DNA of 64,000 nucleotides from Piezodorus guildinii (GCA_023052935.1 CM041292.1:93665169-93729168); one strand, 5' to 3'. Shown: positions 50,093-63,260, counted from the stretch's first letter. Notes: generated from the sequence alone by a model not told the origin. Translations and numbers: made by a program.

Positions 50093-53000
50093 TACAAATG
50101 ACCCTCAAGACTTGATAACAAATCCTATTTGGTTAGTGTACAATTTAAAAGAAATGTATGTACAAGTACAGAGTTATTGAAAGCATTGGTTAAAACTAAA
50201 GTTTACAATTTGAATTTTTTTAAAGAACATTTCTATCTTTTTGATATTCACTTTGTCCAAGTTGTTTAAAAATGCAGTCTCTTCCTCTTGTGTAAAGTCG
50301 CGTTCTCTCGTGTATTTTTTGCATCTGAAAACTAAGTGTCGCGGGTCTCCTGGCTCTCCGCAGACTTCACATTTTCTATCTTTTTTTTATTTTCATAAGG
50401 GCAAGATATTTGTTAGTGCACCCGTGGTTTGTCCTCAGTCTTACTCGTTCTTGTAAGTTGCTGATGCCGTGCAAACCATGGAACAATGCTCACATTGGGT
50501 TGTGCCTTATAGAAGTCTCTCCCTTTTGATTGTGACTCCCAGTCATACCTATTTTGCCATTCTTTTATTTCTTATTTCCTTAAGTGGAGATTCAGCATGG
50601 GTACCTTGGCGTTCTCTTTCAATGGTTGCGTTGTCCCAGCAGCTCTGTCAGCAGCCTCATTTCCAGATAATCTTACGTGACTTGGAATCCATTGGAATTT
50701 TTAGTGGTTGTTGTCGGAGACTATGGAGTTGATTATTTCAAATATTAAGTATGAAGTAATTTTTCTGCTATTGATTGTTTTTAGTAGCTTACAAGAGGAG
50801 GCAGAGTCACTCAGTATAACTACGTTAGTACTTGAATATGTATTACGACAATAATCTATTGCTTTCAAAGTTGCAAGGAGTTCAGCACTGGAAATACTAA
50901 ATGTATTTGGTATGGAGAATGAAATTGTATGTTCTTTACCTAGATCCACTATGGCTAATGCTGTTTGATTGCAGGATTTTGAGCCAACAGTATATCGGAT
51001 TCCAATCTTCACGCTGTCGGAATAATGGCTATCTATCATACTGAGAGCTAATTGTTTTAATATATTAGGATCGTATGACGATTTACAACCTTGACTCGTA
51101 GTAAGCTTGCAGTTGCTTTCAAATTGTAGCATTCTGCAGGGCAAAGGTGTATTGAGGTCCAGAGAACCTTTTCGAGTATATACTGCTTGTAGCATACGCT
51201 GCATTTCAGATATTAACTGATTTATAACTGGAGGATAAGTGTTTCTTGATACTGATGCATACCTTAGGGGATGTTGATTATCAGAAATGCTCTTTAAAAT
51301 ATATTTCTTCGTAAGCCACGTTCGTCTCATGGTTAATGGCGTCTCTCCAGCTTCAGCCAACCAAGCATTTATTGGTGTGGTTTTGAAAGCCCCCAAACAT
51401 ATGTTGATTGCGAAATTTTGGACAGTATTTAAGCTGTTAAGCATAGGCGATTTTGTTTCATTATAAAAATCACACAGCAGTAATCCAAGACAGGTCGTAT
51501 GATAGATCTATATAATAATATCATATTTAAGGGATGAGAGCCCCAATGAACCCCGGCCAAAATTTTCAATATATTAACGTTTTTATATGCTTGGTTTTTA
51601 ATGTTGTTCATATGAGATTTGAAATCCATTTTCCTGGCTAATGTAACACCCAGGAATTTTACTTCTTCTTGAGCAATAAGTTGGTGACTACTTATTGTGA
51701 CATTATAGTCAGTTATTTGGAATTTTCTTTTCCTTGTGGAAGGGTTCAATTTGCTTTTGCTAGGATTAAATTGGAATCCGATGTCATTTAATCTCTGCTT
51801 TAGTGATTCCAAGGCATCAAATATGATTTTTTTCCCCAACTCTGTTGATTTTACAACAGTTTAAACCAGGAAGTCATCAGAAAATTGGATCATTTTGCAA
51901 TACGGTGGTGGATTTTTATATATATGCTCTGTGTAAATATTGAAAAGAATGGGATATTGAGGACATCTCCCTGTGGCAGACCATTATAGGAATCGAAACT
52001 GACCGGACCTTCTTGAGTATGGATCAAATACGTGAGAGCAGATAAGTAGTATGCTATCCAATTTGTTATGAGATGCGAGGTGCCTATTTCTTTCAGTTTT
52101 CTTATGAGGATTTGAGTTTTGACATTGTTGTGAGCTCTTTCCAGGTCGACAGTTACAGCTAATAAAATGTTTTTCTGTTGGAAAAGTTTTATATTTGTCG
52201 TTTTTTAGATACCAGATTGTATTAGTAGTAGATTTATTTTTGCGAAAACCAAAACTTCTTTATTTTATTTCTTTCTGTTGTAAGAACCACTCCAATCTAT
52301 GCTTAATTAATATATTAAAAAGTTTGGCCGGACAAGGAATTAGGTCTATTGGTCTATATGAAGATATGGTCATTAAGTCCTTTTCTGGTTTTGGGATTGG
52401 AACAATCTGAGTGGTCCGCCATTGACAAGGAACTTGTGATCGAAACCAAATTTGATTATAAACGCTTAAAAGTTGATTTTTAATATGAGGAGGTAAGAGA
52501 TGGATCATGGTATAATTGATCTCATCAACTCCAGGTGCAGTACCTTTTTTTCCTTTCAATACTGTATCTAGTTCCGTGATCCGGAAGGGGCTAGTCAGTA
52601 GAGTCTCAGTTTGAGTAGATCTTGTGCGTTGGATTTGGTAAGTCTTGGCTCAAAAATGTTACAAATTTGTTGTAGGAAAGAAGATGCATTTTTTAGATTT
52701 TTAGTTACTACGTTTTCTCCGATTGCTATTTTGTGCCACATATTGCCTATTTGTTGAGGGGTTATGGATTCTATGTATTTTTTCCATGAGTCCTTTTTTC
52801 TTTCTTTATCAAAGTTTTCATTTTATTAATTTTAGACCTTATGATTTTGTAATTCTCAATAGTCATATTTCCCTCATATTCCTTAATGGCTTTTAGTTTC
52901 TCTTGATTTGCATTATTGAGTGATTTATTCCACCAACATTTTGGGTGAAATTTCAGTTGAGAGTTGATGTTAGAACGTGGTATTGCAATGTCACCAGCTG

Positions 53001-53640
53001 AGTTCATTATTTGTGTTATATCGTCAATTGTTCGATGATGAACTTCATTGTTTTCCTATAATTGATGTAAAGTCGTGATATACAGATCCTTATCCATTTT
53101 CTTGAAATTCCTTTTCCTGTACATTTATTTAAGTTCTATTGAGGATTATTTATTTCAATAATGGTTTGGAGATGGTCGCTACCAAGAGTTTCAGATGAGA
53201 TAGACCAGGATAACTTGTGGAGTAGTTCGGGGTTGAGAAGGTGAGATCTAATATCGATGGTTTAATTCTTGGCGAGCCGATTCTTGTCGGGACGTTAGGT
53301 TCATTAAGCAAGATCAATGAGGACTGTAAAAGCTCATTTACCAAGAGATCTCCTCTTTGTGAGCCCATTTCCTTATCTCCGAAGTATGACGAATGACTGT
53401 TGAAATCGCCTCCAATAATTACGCTACACTTAAGAAAAAACTCTGTGGTAGAGAAAAGATTTTTGAAATGCGAGGATGTTAGTTTACTACTAGGAGGAAT
53501 GTAAGCCGATATTATAATTAATTGAGGCTTCATATTTATAATTTTAATTCCTAGAGCTTCAGTTGGACCAATGTTCCGTATTTCTATTTCTTCAAAAATA
53601 AATTGCGTGTGTAAAAATATGTCCTAAATATCATATCCCT
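50090..53640 (-). mobile_element. RNase H-containing LINE (I-like), decayed
   Basis: On the minus strand the domain order is endonuclease (SAYIPPSSKLTSS, VIIGGDFNSHSSYFGD, PSILDLTFS), reverse transcriptase (GTAPGVDEINYTMIHLLP, PIPKPEKDLMTISSYRPIDL, KFLGVTLARKMDFKSHM), a tether (FAINICLGAFKTTPINAWL) and RNase H (ISSAELLATLKAID, VVILSDSASSC, then WIPSHVRLSGNEAADRA near 50660). A CCHC-like tail, CGEPGDPRHLVFRC, lies near 50350. The reading frame is broken at several points, and the RT active-site region around 51.85-52.2 kb is disrupted. The 5' end is cut near 53640, just before foldback element 2. The domain set resembles I/ingi-type LINEs. Confidence 0.9.
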
Positions 53641-53687
53641 TAGGACTTTTTTATGGTATAAAATAGATCTGTAGGCAATTATTTTAT

Positions 53688-53946
53688 TGAGGATGTATAG
53701 TCGACTGTAGAAATTATCATAGGTATAAAAAATCGGGAGTCAGTCTCTTTTAATTTTGCCGACATTTCGGTTCAAACTCGTGAGCCATCATCAGGGCATT
53801 TCTGAGCTATGTCAAGTCAACTGAATGCGTTCGTTTATGCTTAACATGGCTTACTAATAACCTAATGATGGCTCACAAGTTTGAGCCGAAACGTAGGCAA
53901 AATTAAAATAATAAAATAGACTGACTCCTGATTATTTCTACCTATA
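53688..53946. mobile_element. Foldback element 2 with hammerhead-like arms
   Basis: The 259-bp element begins TGAGGATGTATAGTCGACTG like element 1. It is flanked by CAATTATTTTAT on both sides (53676-53687 and 53947-53958), a perfect 12-bp target duplication. The left arm, read on the minus strand, has CTGATGATGGCTCACGAG, then GAAATGTCGGC. The right arm has the degenerate TAATGATGGCTCACAAG, then GAGCCGAAACGTAGGC. Confidence 0.85.
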
Positions 53947-53967
53947 CAATTATTTTATGTTAAGTAC

Positions 53968-54075
53968 ATAAATTTCTGTATATATTGTATGAATGTGGTC
54001 TCATATCACTATTACTACTGTTCATTATGAAACAAATTGTAGTATATCTCAATAAATATTTAAAAAAAAGTAAAT
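53968..54075 (+). mobile_element. Extremely 5'-truncated Jockey copy (3' UTR end only)
   Basis: TCTGTATATATTGTATGAATGTGGTCTC... to ...TATATCTCAATAAATATTTAAAAAAA matches the last 110 bases of the element at 49456-49560 with minor changes. Only the 3' end was copied. Confidence 0.85.
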
Positions 54076-55939
54076 AAGATCAATTTATATATGTAAATAA
54101 AGAAAAAAATTGCAAGGTATTATGGATTGAAAACAAAAACAAAGGAAAAAACAGCTATTTATATGGTCATTTTTTTTTTTTTTTTGATCGGTCACAATGG
54201 TTTATTATTGGAAATAATAAGCCGAAAATTAATCTAAAATAAATTGTAAGGTTTAAGTTATGTGTATAGCTTTTGATGTTTTTTTATTCGCTGTTTGTTC
54301 ATGATGATGTTTAATATTAATTCCATTTTTATTTTTTCATCATTTACAATATTATTGTTTATAATCTTTTTCTATTTAAAATAAACTTCTAATATTGTTA
54401 GCTCAATCGATGATGATCGAAATAATGAACTCGTGCGATGACCATTTCTCCTAGATCAGCTTAAGTAGTGTTGGGCTACCAAATCTCTTGCGTATTCCAA
54501 ATTCTAGTATTAACATAATCGAAACGGATCAAGTTTAATATTGATATCATAAATTATTCATATGGAATTATTATACGGTCACTTCTCAGGAGTTTCCTAC
54601 AAAAAAAAAAATAAATAAATAAAAAAAAAAATACCATTGCTAAGATGACTAAGGACATCGAAGGCCATCAGTCACTCAAGTATTCATTTTACAAAACGAT
54701 TTGCATAAGAGAATTGAAATAATATTCTACTCATAGCTCATGGAGAGCGGTGTGCTTTGACTTCTGATATTCGTTTGTTTCCCAACATTGTCTGGATTCT
54801 CGAAAAAAAATAATCTCTCAAAAATATTTGATGCAGCGAGAATATTCGTAACGACCTTCAGATATATTATTTCTCTAAAATATATTTACACCGTTTTGCC
54901 TTGAGTGTTTCAATAATCTTGGGAGATGTCAAAATTATTTATTGACTGCGTTAGTTATTCGTACGCTCTATTCCATACACCACGCTATTCCGCAATCGTT
55001 GCGTTACAGAAGTGAAGTATGATGGGATTGAATAACGTTGCATATTAATGTGGTAAACCAACATTGTCACAGTGAGTACGGCTTATAGTTAGTTCTATTA
55101 TTTCCATTCACATTCCAAACTGACTCCAGGTTCTTGGCGATGTAACCAGAAAGAGTATTAATAAGTGTATCTTCAATGTTTACACTATTCCTTGATTATT
55201 ATATTGTGTTAAGTTTAGTCTTTAATAATTTTCACTAATTAAATGATCTAACTTTTCTTCATTATGAGAATTAATATTAGATGTTTAAGTTAGAGTTGTT
55301 TAAAGAAGAAACTCCATTTCTAAATAAATTGCTCTCGATACACAATTTCTATACAAGATTATAAGCTGTGTTACCGATTTTACTACATTTTAAATAAGGT
55401 TCATTAATCCCATGTGGTAAAAAAAAAAAAAATAATAAAAAATCATAAATATTTGATTTAAAGATAGAGAGAACCTTATATATGTATATATAACCTTAAC
55501 TTTCCCCGCCCTCACCCCCTGGCACGAGAAACTCCCGTATAGCCTTCAAAGGCGAGGTAGGGGTTAAAAAAAAAAAGCTTGTGATAAGAATCACTCTCGC
55601 ATTGTACTGGCTCATTAAATTCCTCGAGGGAACTGATAGTAAAAAGGTACCTAAATTGTATTTATAAATTTTAGTAATTCATTGACTACTTGCCTGTATC
55701 TATCATATCTTGGATTATCTTTAATAATTTATTTCGATTATGATCAGTAAATCGTTAATCCATTATTTCAATAACAAAAGGTTTCTGTTTGTTGGATCTG
55801 ACTTAAAATAAGAGGAGCATTGCAAAAAACTACTTTATGCATTTTATTATTCGTTAATTTTTTATTGAACCAATTTACTTGATTACATTTACATTGAAAT
55901 CTAGAACTTTTTTTGTTTTACATCTTTAAATAGTTTTTT
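54076..55939. other. AT-rich non-coding stretch
   Basis: No gene or repeat I can assign. It contains several poly(A) runs and one GC-rich patch (55500-55565, CCCCGCCCTCACCCCCTGG) without open reading frame or splice borders. Confidence 0.5.
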
Positions 55940-56073
55940 ACTTTCACTTACCTATAAATGAAATATATAGTAAGGGAAAGTTTTGCGATCGTGAAAATTT
56001 TCATATTCCAGTTTTCGACGGAAATACGCGTTTTAGGGTCCCCTGAGTCCAAATAACCAAGTCCCGAAAAAAG

Positions 56074-56108
<35 letters not shown>

Positions 56109-56583
56109 CGTGTGTGGTAACTCCCAGGCGGAAACGAAAAGTCCTATGAAACTGAAATTTTATATTTAAGACCACTATACGCCCGAGATATTATTAGCAA
56201 TAATGATATTAGCATTGATAAATAACGGGTAAATATGCAAGTTCAGCCAATTTGATAAACAGCTAAAATATAAAAGTGTAAACATATTTTTTTTATGCAA
56301 TTTATGTGTTTTTGAACACAAGAATAATAATATAGGTGTGTAATATACAGTTGGAAAGCTAAAGATTAAAAAAAAAAATCTAATACACGGAATTTTAAAC
56401 GTTAATGGAGAGTGATGAAAAGCCAATAAAACTAACTGATTTTCGTAAATAAAAATATAATAGATTATTTATTAAAACAATATTTCTTTGAATTCAAGTA
56501 ATTATTCTTTAACAATTTATTTGTATCTTGAAATGTATTTAAAAATTCTTAAATTGATTTTAACAACGGAGGTAAGTGAAAGT
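55940..56583. mobile_element. CACTTACC-family element with 13-bp perfect termini
   Basis: ACTTTCACTTACC at 55940-55952 is the exact reverse complement of GGTAAGTGAAAGT at 56571-56583. The 644-bp interior has a (GT)n microsatellite at 56081-56106 where other copies have (CA)n. Open frames read across it (ending FIYR) are conserved only because the DNA is. It resembles a non-autonomous transposon. Confidence 0.7.
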
Positions 56584-57316
56584 CGTGTGTTGTCGTGCTT
56601 CAGATTTTTGTTATTGTTTTTAACGTTATGATAGGGAATGTTTTAATATGCTTTAATGGTAAATGGAATGGAATTAAATGTGCACTTAATTTTTTTGGAA
56701 GGAATTGCCAATTTTCAAACGAGGTCGTCATGACTTTTGTGTTGTTGATATGAAACTGAGTGAAGTTTTTACATGCTTGGGTTTTTATATATATATTTTT
56801 AATTTAAGGGTCCTTGCCACATGAAGGGGTTCGCGAAAAAAATTTGTTGGGAACCTTGTTGTAAGAGGTTTGTTTTTAATATAAATCTCGCATGAAAGAT
56901 TGTTATTCTAATTTAGGAGCTTGAGTAAAAATGAAGAGCTAATATTCATACCTAAAGTGCCTAACTTCATTTCATAACTATTTTAAGGGCCTGAAATAAC
57001 TTTAAAACCATAAATTTTGAATTTGCGTGAAATTGTTGTGTAAAACTAGAGGTAACGATAACGGATCACAGTAGGCCCGAAATAGAAATAATACTTTAAA
57101 TTACAATGTGTTGTAATATGCTTTTTGAGTGGGTTTCGGTTCTTGAAAAGTTTTGAAAAAAAAAAATGTGTTTTGTTGGTAAATTTCAGCTTAAGAATCG
57201 TTTTTTTGTATTGTTTACGAAAGTAATAGATCATTGGATGGTATTTAAAACAGCAAGATAGGTTCAGTGAGCCATTTCTATTTGTTTTAAAGGTCCTAAC
57301 AACACGATTATGGAGT

Positions 57317-57547
57317 TCAGTTATTAGTGTTATCATCGTTCTGAATCAGCAAGGAAAAACTATCCTCGGATATTTCATAAATGCTCCCTCGACTTCCATG
57401 GCAAGAATCAAGACATCTCTGAGAACCTCTTAAAATTTCAGCAGTAACTGAGTGCGATTCTGGAAAACCAGGCTTGTTCAAAATTGCAGTGATTGGTTTT
57501 GAGAGGCTGGATTCACCATACCAACTTTTGAAAATATTTCTTCTATA
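57317..57547 (-). CDS. Candidate terminal coding exon, unknown protein
   Basis: A 76-codon open frame without Met, bounded upstream by an in-frame stop, reads YRRNIFKSWYGESSLSKPIT, AILNKPGFPESHSVTAEILR, GSQRCLDSCHGSRGSIYEIS and EDSFSLLIQNDDNTNN before TGA at 57317. Its composition (Ser-rich, acidic end) suits the cytoplasmic tail of a membrane protein. Acceptor-like sites (gatatag, ttcaaaag) lie at its start. No family is recognised. With the candidate at 58181-58387 on the same strand it could form one gene. Confidence 0.3.
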   Translation of the reverse strand, partial: YRRNIFKSWYGESSLSKPITAILNKPGFPESHSVTAEILRGSQRCLDSCHGSRGSIYEISEDSFSLLIQNDDNTNN

Positions 57548-57901
57548 TCATAAATATTCACCTCTATTATCTTGATTTTATCCACTAACATTTGTACTAA
57601 CTGAGATGTAATCATATGGAAGTACAAGATGTAATATAGAAAAGAAATAAAAAAAGTAGAAATTAGAGGTTGCATAAACTCTTTTTCTTATTCTGTAAAT
57701 GGTTACATTTTGGAAATTTACATCCTTAAGATTTAACTAAAATATAGAAGTTGGAAATATTTTATCATACGATAAAATAATTCTGATATTAATATTTTTT
57801 TCCCTCTTGAAATGTAACAGGAAAGAATATAAAAAACAATTGTGGTTGTGCGAGGAAAAATATAAAGGAATGTCTGTCATTCTGAGTATTTTATTTCATT
57901 A

Positions 57902-58028
57902 GGTTTATTCTACTTCCTTGATAAAAAATTTAGTTTTTCTAGTTTATTCTGACTTTCCTTGATAAAAAATTTAGTTTTTCTAGTTTTATTCTGACTTTCC
58001 TTGATAAAAAATTAAGTTTTTCTAGTTC
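57902..58028. repeat. Tandem repeat, three units of about 45 bp
   Basis: GTTTATTCTGACTTTCCTTG plus ATAAAAAATTTAGTTTTTCTA occurs three times in succession with one or two changes per unit. Confidence 0.9.
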
Positions 58029-58180
58029 TGAAATTTCCGCATTTTTTTAATTTTTTATTTAACTTAAAAATAAACTCATAACTTCATCATTAAATATTAT
58101 CTTATAATACTTGTTTTAATTGAATTTTAATTTTATTAAATAATTTAATTATAAATTATATTAATTTATTTGGTTTTTAT

Positions 58181-58387
58181 CTACTCCATCGATAAAGATA
58201 ATTTTTCAAAAAAGAAATTCACTTTCTCCCTTGCTTCAACCAAGGTTCGGAAGAAGTAGGGGTACAGAAGAAGGTAGGAGCTCATACTGTTGGCGTTGGG
58301 ACGGAATGGGGGCAATGCCTTCTGTCTCTTTCTGATATCTTGTCTCCTTTTACCTTTTGGTTCACTTCTTCTTTGTTTTGCTATTGC
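58181..58387 (-). CDS. Candidate internal exon, unknown protein
   Basis: A GC-richer patch. After an in-frame stop next to an acceptor-like tacataag, the minus strand is open: KQRRSEPKGKRRQDIRKRQK, ALPPFRPNANSMSSYLLLYP, YFFRTL. A possible donor gttgaa follows, otherwise the frame runs to TAG at 58181. The polybasic stretch followed by a hydrophobic segment looks like a membrane-protein loop. Two plus-strand frames are also open here, so coding strand and reality are uncertain. Confidence 0.25.
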   Translation of the reverse strand, partial: AIAKQRRSEPKGKRRQDIRKRQKALPPFRPNANSMSSYLLLYPYFFRTLVEAREKVNFFFEKLSLSME

Positions 58388-58855
58388 TTATGTAGGACAC
58401 CCATCGTTTTACAATTTAGGCTCGTTTAAATTATGATAGACTGATGTAATTGTTATCTCTTTGATAATTATAGTTGTCTTTTTGGAAATTTACTTATTGT
58501 ATAAAAATAATGGTAAAATATATATAAAATTATGGTCCTCCAAAAAATTATAGGTCAATTAAATTCATGATTGAAATCCGAAAATGCTACGAAGAAATGG
58601 AACAATTTATTGATGTTTTAAAGACTTGCGTTAATTTGTATATAAGAAGAGATATATTTAATATACAAAATTTAAAAAAATAAATGCACCTCTAAAATCC
58701 GTCTATCATGGATTCAATATTTTCACTTAATGTTTCTAGATCAACGGCTGAACATAGAGGTGATTTCACTAACCTTGGTCGCAATTAATCGCTATGTTTC
58801 TCTTGGCTTACTAGCTTTGAAGATGCTATTCGTAATGTCCGTATACATCGGTGCC

Positions 58856-58860
<5 letters not shown>

Positions 58861-58893
<33 letters not shown>
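58861..58893. repeat. Poly(T) tract
   Basis: A run of 33 T inside an open plus-strand frame that reads SLTLVAINRYVSLG just before it. No element was recognised next to it. Confidence 0.9.
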
Positions 58894-58896
<3 letters not shown>

Positions 58897-58968
58897 AGAA
58901 GTATTGTATGAGTTACTTTTTTTGGGAAGCAAATTCGCGAAACTTCAAATTAAAACGGAAAGTGACAT

Positions 58969-59335
<367 letters not shown>

Positions 59336-59769
59336 ATATAAAAAAAGGGTCGATGAATTAATTTCTTATATATATATATACACGAAAAAGAGTGAAAAAT
59401 TATGGCCAGCAAGGCCTTATGTTTAAAATCAGTTATAAGTTCTTTTTTTTTTTTTTACCATTGTTGATCTAAATTCGATTAGAATATTGCGTAAACTAGT
59501 TGTTTTTTTTTTTTTTCAAAAATAGCATGAATATTTCAGAATTTAACAAGTTTTATTTCTAAGTTCCTTTGAATTGAACTGCTCTGCACCTATGTACTCA
59601 AAGTGAGGGATTAATTAATCCAGTTTACGTGAACACCCTTGTGATATTTTACACGTTTCATTTAGCTACATGAATTTTTATTTGTTATTTTCTGTTTAAT
59701 GTTTTAGGAATAACTTTTTAGTCCATTTTGTTCGATATCATATTAAAAAATCTGGTGCGGGCAACACAC

Positions 59770-60602
59770 GACTTTCACTTATCTCGATTTTTAAAATCAA
59801 TGAAAGAATTTTTAAATACAGTTAGAGATAAAAATACGTGAAACTATTAAGGAATTAATCAAATTGAATTTATATAGAAACATGTGTTTTATTATAAAAT
59901 CTATTATATTATTATCTAAAATAATCAGTTAGTTTTATCTTCTTCTCATCACTCTCTATTAACTTCTAAAAGCTTGTGTATGAGATGATATTTTTTCTAA
60001 AATCTTTAGCTTTCCAACGGTATATCATACATGTATATTACTGCTCTTATGTTCAAAAACGAAAAAATTCATTAAAAATATATTTTTTCTGTTTTCTCCT
60101 TTAGTTGGGTATCGAATTTATTCAATTTATGTATTTACCAGTTTTTCATCAGCGTTAACAAGATAATCTAGTTATTATTATTGAATCTACAAAATTAAAG
60201 GTACTTTAGGGGAAGACAATTTAAAATATCGGCATTTAAGCCCATTACATTTTACATCGATATAGCGAGTTTAATCAAAATCGTCGGAACCGTTTTTGAG
60301 AAAATCGAAAAAAGGTGCAAAATGCATGGTATAAAGTGCCTCTTCTGGTAAGCTCATTTTGATGAAAAAAGTTTTGTCACGTCTTGGGCGTATAGTTGTC
60401 TTAAATATGAAATTTCAGTTTCATAGGACTTACCGTTTCCGCCCGGGAGTTACCACACACACTCACACACACAAAGACCTTTTTGCGGGACTTGGTTATT
60501 TGGACTCAGGGGACCCTAAAACGTATATTTCCGTTGAAAACTGGAATTCGAAAATTTTCACGATCGCAATACTTTCCTTACTATATATAGTAAGTGAAAG
60601 TA
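59770..60602. mobile_element. CACTTACC-family element
   Basis: Left ACTTTCACTTATC and right AGTAAGTGAAAGT are slightly changed forms of the family termini. The internal blocks (GGCGTATAGTTGTCTTAAAT, CATAGGACTTACCG, CACACACTCACACACAC, GGACTTGGTTATTTGGACTC) match the copies at 55.9 and 62.5 kb. Confidence 0.7.
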
Positions 60603-62527
60603 AAAAATGGTTTAATTTCTGTACTAGAAATAGTTTTAAATAAGTATTTAGTTAATGTTTGTTGAAGCAATGGCTTTAATTTACTTATGGGGTTAACTTT
60701 TAAGTAAGACTCTGAGCAAGTCCTACCGCTGAAAGGAAAATGTAGGACGTTAAGAGGATCCAATTCACTGTTCTTATGTCTCGATGGCTAGTACACGATG
60801 AAGCTTTTAAATCTTCGAAGTAGATATCCATGTTTTAATAGTATCTCTTCTAATGGCGTCAGAGGATGTCTTAATCCTGTTGTTGCAAAAAAAAACCTAA
60901 GACTATCCAGTTAAAGTTAAATTATCTTGGCGAGATCAATATTCAATCTTTCCAATTTTATAACCAAGTATTTTTTTTAATTCATTTTGTTTAATTTTTC
61001 TTAAGGCTGGAGATTGCTTTGTTAAGCAATCATGTCATTTCTGAAGTGGTATTATTGTATTTTCTTTTCTCTTCTTTAGTATTATTATTTTCTTCCTTGT
61101 TTAATAAACTAAATTATTCACGCCTTTTTTTTTAAATTTTATTTTATTAGAATCGAACGTAGCGTTGAGGAAGCCCTAGGGTTTTCAATATCTTTTTTAC
61201 TTGTCCTTGCCGTTTACAGAAACCCTCCTTACAGTACAATGTAGTTGTTCGCCTCATTGAGAATGTCGAATAATAGCTAAAGCATTAACTCACTAAATAA
61301 AGAGAACCTTAGTATTATTCCTCAGTTATCTTGTCTGGAGTCCAGACTTGTCAGATGTATTCGTAACCCTATGCGTAAATAGAACTAATATTAATATTCA
61401 GTGTGAACTCTGTGTGTACACTCGACCACGACGTCCCACATTCGATGTAAGGTTAAGGTGCCTTTGTCCTAGTGATTTTTTTCGGTTTCTATTAAAATAG
61501 GCTGTTCTATTATTCTATTTTCATTATTGTTTTCGTTTTTTATGGTACAATACATTTCAAAACTAAAAGAGATCAGTTCGATACAAAAGATATGTTTGAT
61601 GGACGTACTATCCAGTTATACTATTCAGCTTTAAAACACACATACACAAAAACAAGGCATTCTAGTCATCTAAATTTGAAATCAGGATAAATAAATAGAA
61701 TTTTTGCACTTGCCGTGTTTTATCGAGTTGTTAATATATTACTTTTTATGTAAACAATTAAAATTTGAAATATTATTCTTTCCTGTAAAAAATATAACTA
61801 ACCAGTAATAATAGCCATTACGAACTCTTCTCATTTTACCCTTTTCTTTAATTCAAGGGATTACTTTGTATGATCTGTGTAGGGGAAGTGGCGGTGTCAA
61901 AATATTAACCACTATCCTTCTTTCCTAGAATAGACGCTGATTAAAAAGAATTAATAATTATAATTATTAATTAATTAATAATAAAAATGAAAGAAAGCGG
62001 AAATTATTGTTATACACTTTTAATAATATAAATATAACATAAATTCATACCAATATACTTGTAAACAAAAAGTTTATAGAAACTTTAACTAAATGGTCTT
62101 AAATTAAAGAAAACAATTAATAATTAAAACAAAATGGAAAACAGATAAAAAAATGAAATAAAAAAAATGTCTATACTGGTCTACGATGACGGTTGATACT
62201 CTTAAGTTGGTTGCTCCCTCGCTGCACTTCCAAAAGATTGCTACCAAAAGGCCCGGCTGGGTTAGCATTACTGTCTCAATATTGAAAGTAAACACCCTGC
62301 ACTGTGTACTAATTTATGAATATAGAAGAGGTCTTGCTAGGGCAAAGGAGAGAGCGTTGAGTGTGGATACGACACTATCAAACATAGGTTTTTTTATAAG
62401 CAACTGAATTATTACTGTTCTAATGCTCCACTCAATGTTCAAAATTAAATGATTTTTTATTATTTCAGTTTAAAACAAAGTTAAATTGATTAAATTAAAA
62501 TGAAAAATCTAGTGCGCTCAAAACACG
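60603..62527. other. AT-rich stretch, one weak exon candidate
   Basis: No firm gene. On the minus strand 62171-62270 is open after a gagacag acceptor-like site and reads NANPAGPFGSNLLEVQRGSN, then QLKSINRHRRPV and a stop. This could be a short terminal exon, but no partner was found. Confidence 0.25.
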
Positions 62528-63260
62528 ACTTTCACTTACCTTCGTTGTTGAAATCAATTGAAGAATTTTTAAATACATTTAGAGATAAAAAAAAATTGTT
62601 AAAGAATTAATTAAATTGAATTTCAATAGAAACACTATTTCAACTGTGTTTTATTAAATAACCTATTATATTTTTATCTACAAAAATCAGTTAATTTTAT
62701 CAGCTTTTCATCACTCTCCATTACTCTTTACAATTCCATGTATTAGATAATATTTTTTCTAAAATCTTTAGCTGTCCAACGGTATATTATACATCTATAT
62801 CACTATTCTTGTGCTCGAAAACACAAAAATTGCATAACAAATATGTTTGCACTTTTCTCCTTTATTTGTTTATCAAATTCGCCCAACCTTCATATTTAGC
62901 CGTTATTTATCTATGCTAATAAGATGATATACCTAATTTTTTGAAATATACAAAATTAAATGTACTTTAGGGGAAGAAATTTTAAAATATCTGCATTTAA
63001 GCCCTGTCAGACTATTCCAATCAGTATTAAACTTACATGTTATTAAAGCCCATTAAATTTTACATCAATATATATAGTTTAATCATAATCATTAGAGCCG
63101 TTTTTGAGGAAATCGTAAAAAGGTACAAAATGCATGGTATAAAGTGGCTCTTCTGGGTAGCTGATTTCCATGAAAAAGGTGCTGTAACATCTCGGATATA
63201 TAGTTGTCTTTAATATCAAATTTCAGTTTCATAGGACTTTTCGTTTTCGCCCGGGAGCTA

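Noticed and set aside
55948..56175. Frame with His/Thr repeat and FIYR ending, seen also at 60359 and 63204
   Set aside because: Similarity follows the repeat DNA. The His-Thr run is the (GT)n microsatellite, and the frames are offset or broken between copies.
61150..61290. Minus-strand frame ending LGLPQRYVRF
   Set aside because: It looks like an RF-type peptide end, but it lacks the amidating Gly, a dibasic site and a signal peptide. Probably chance.
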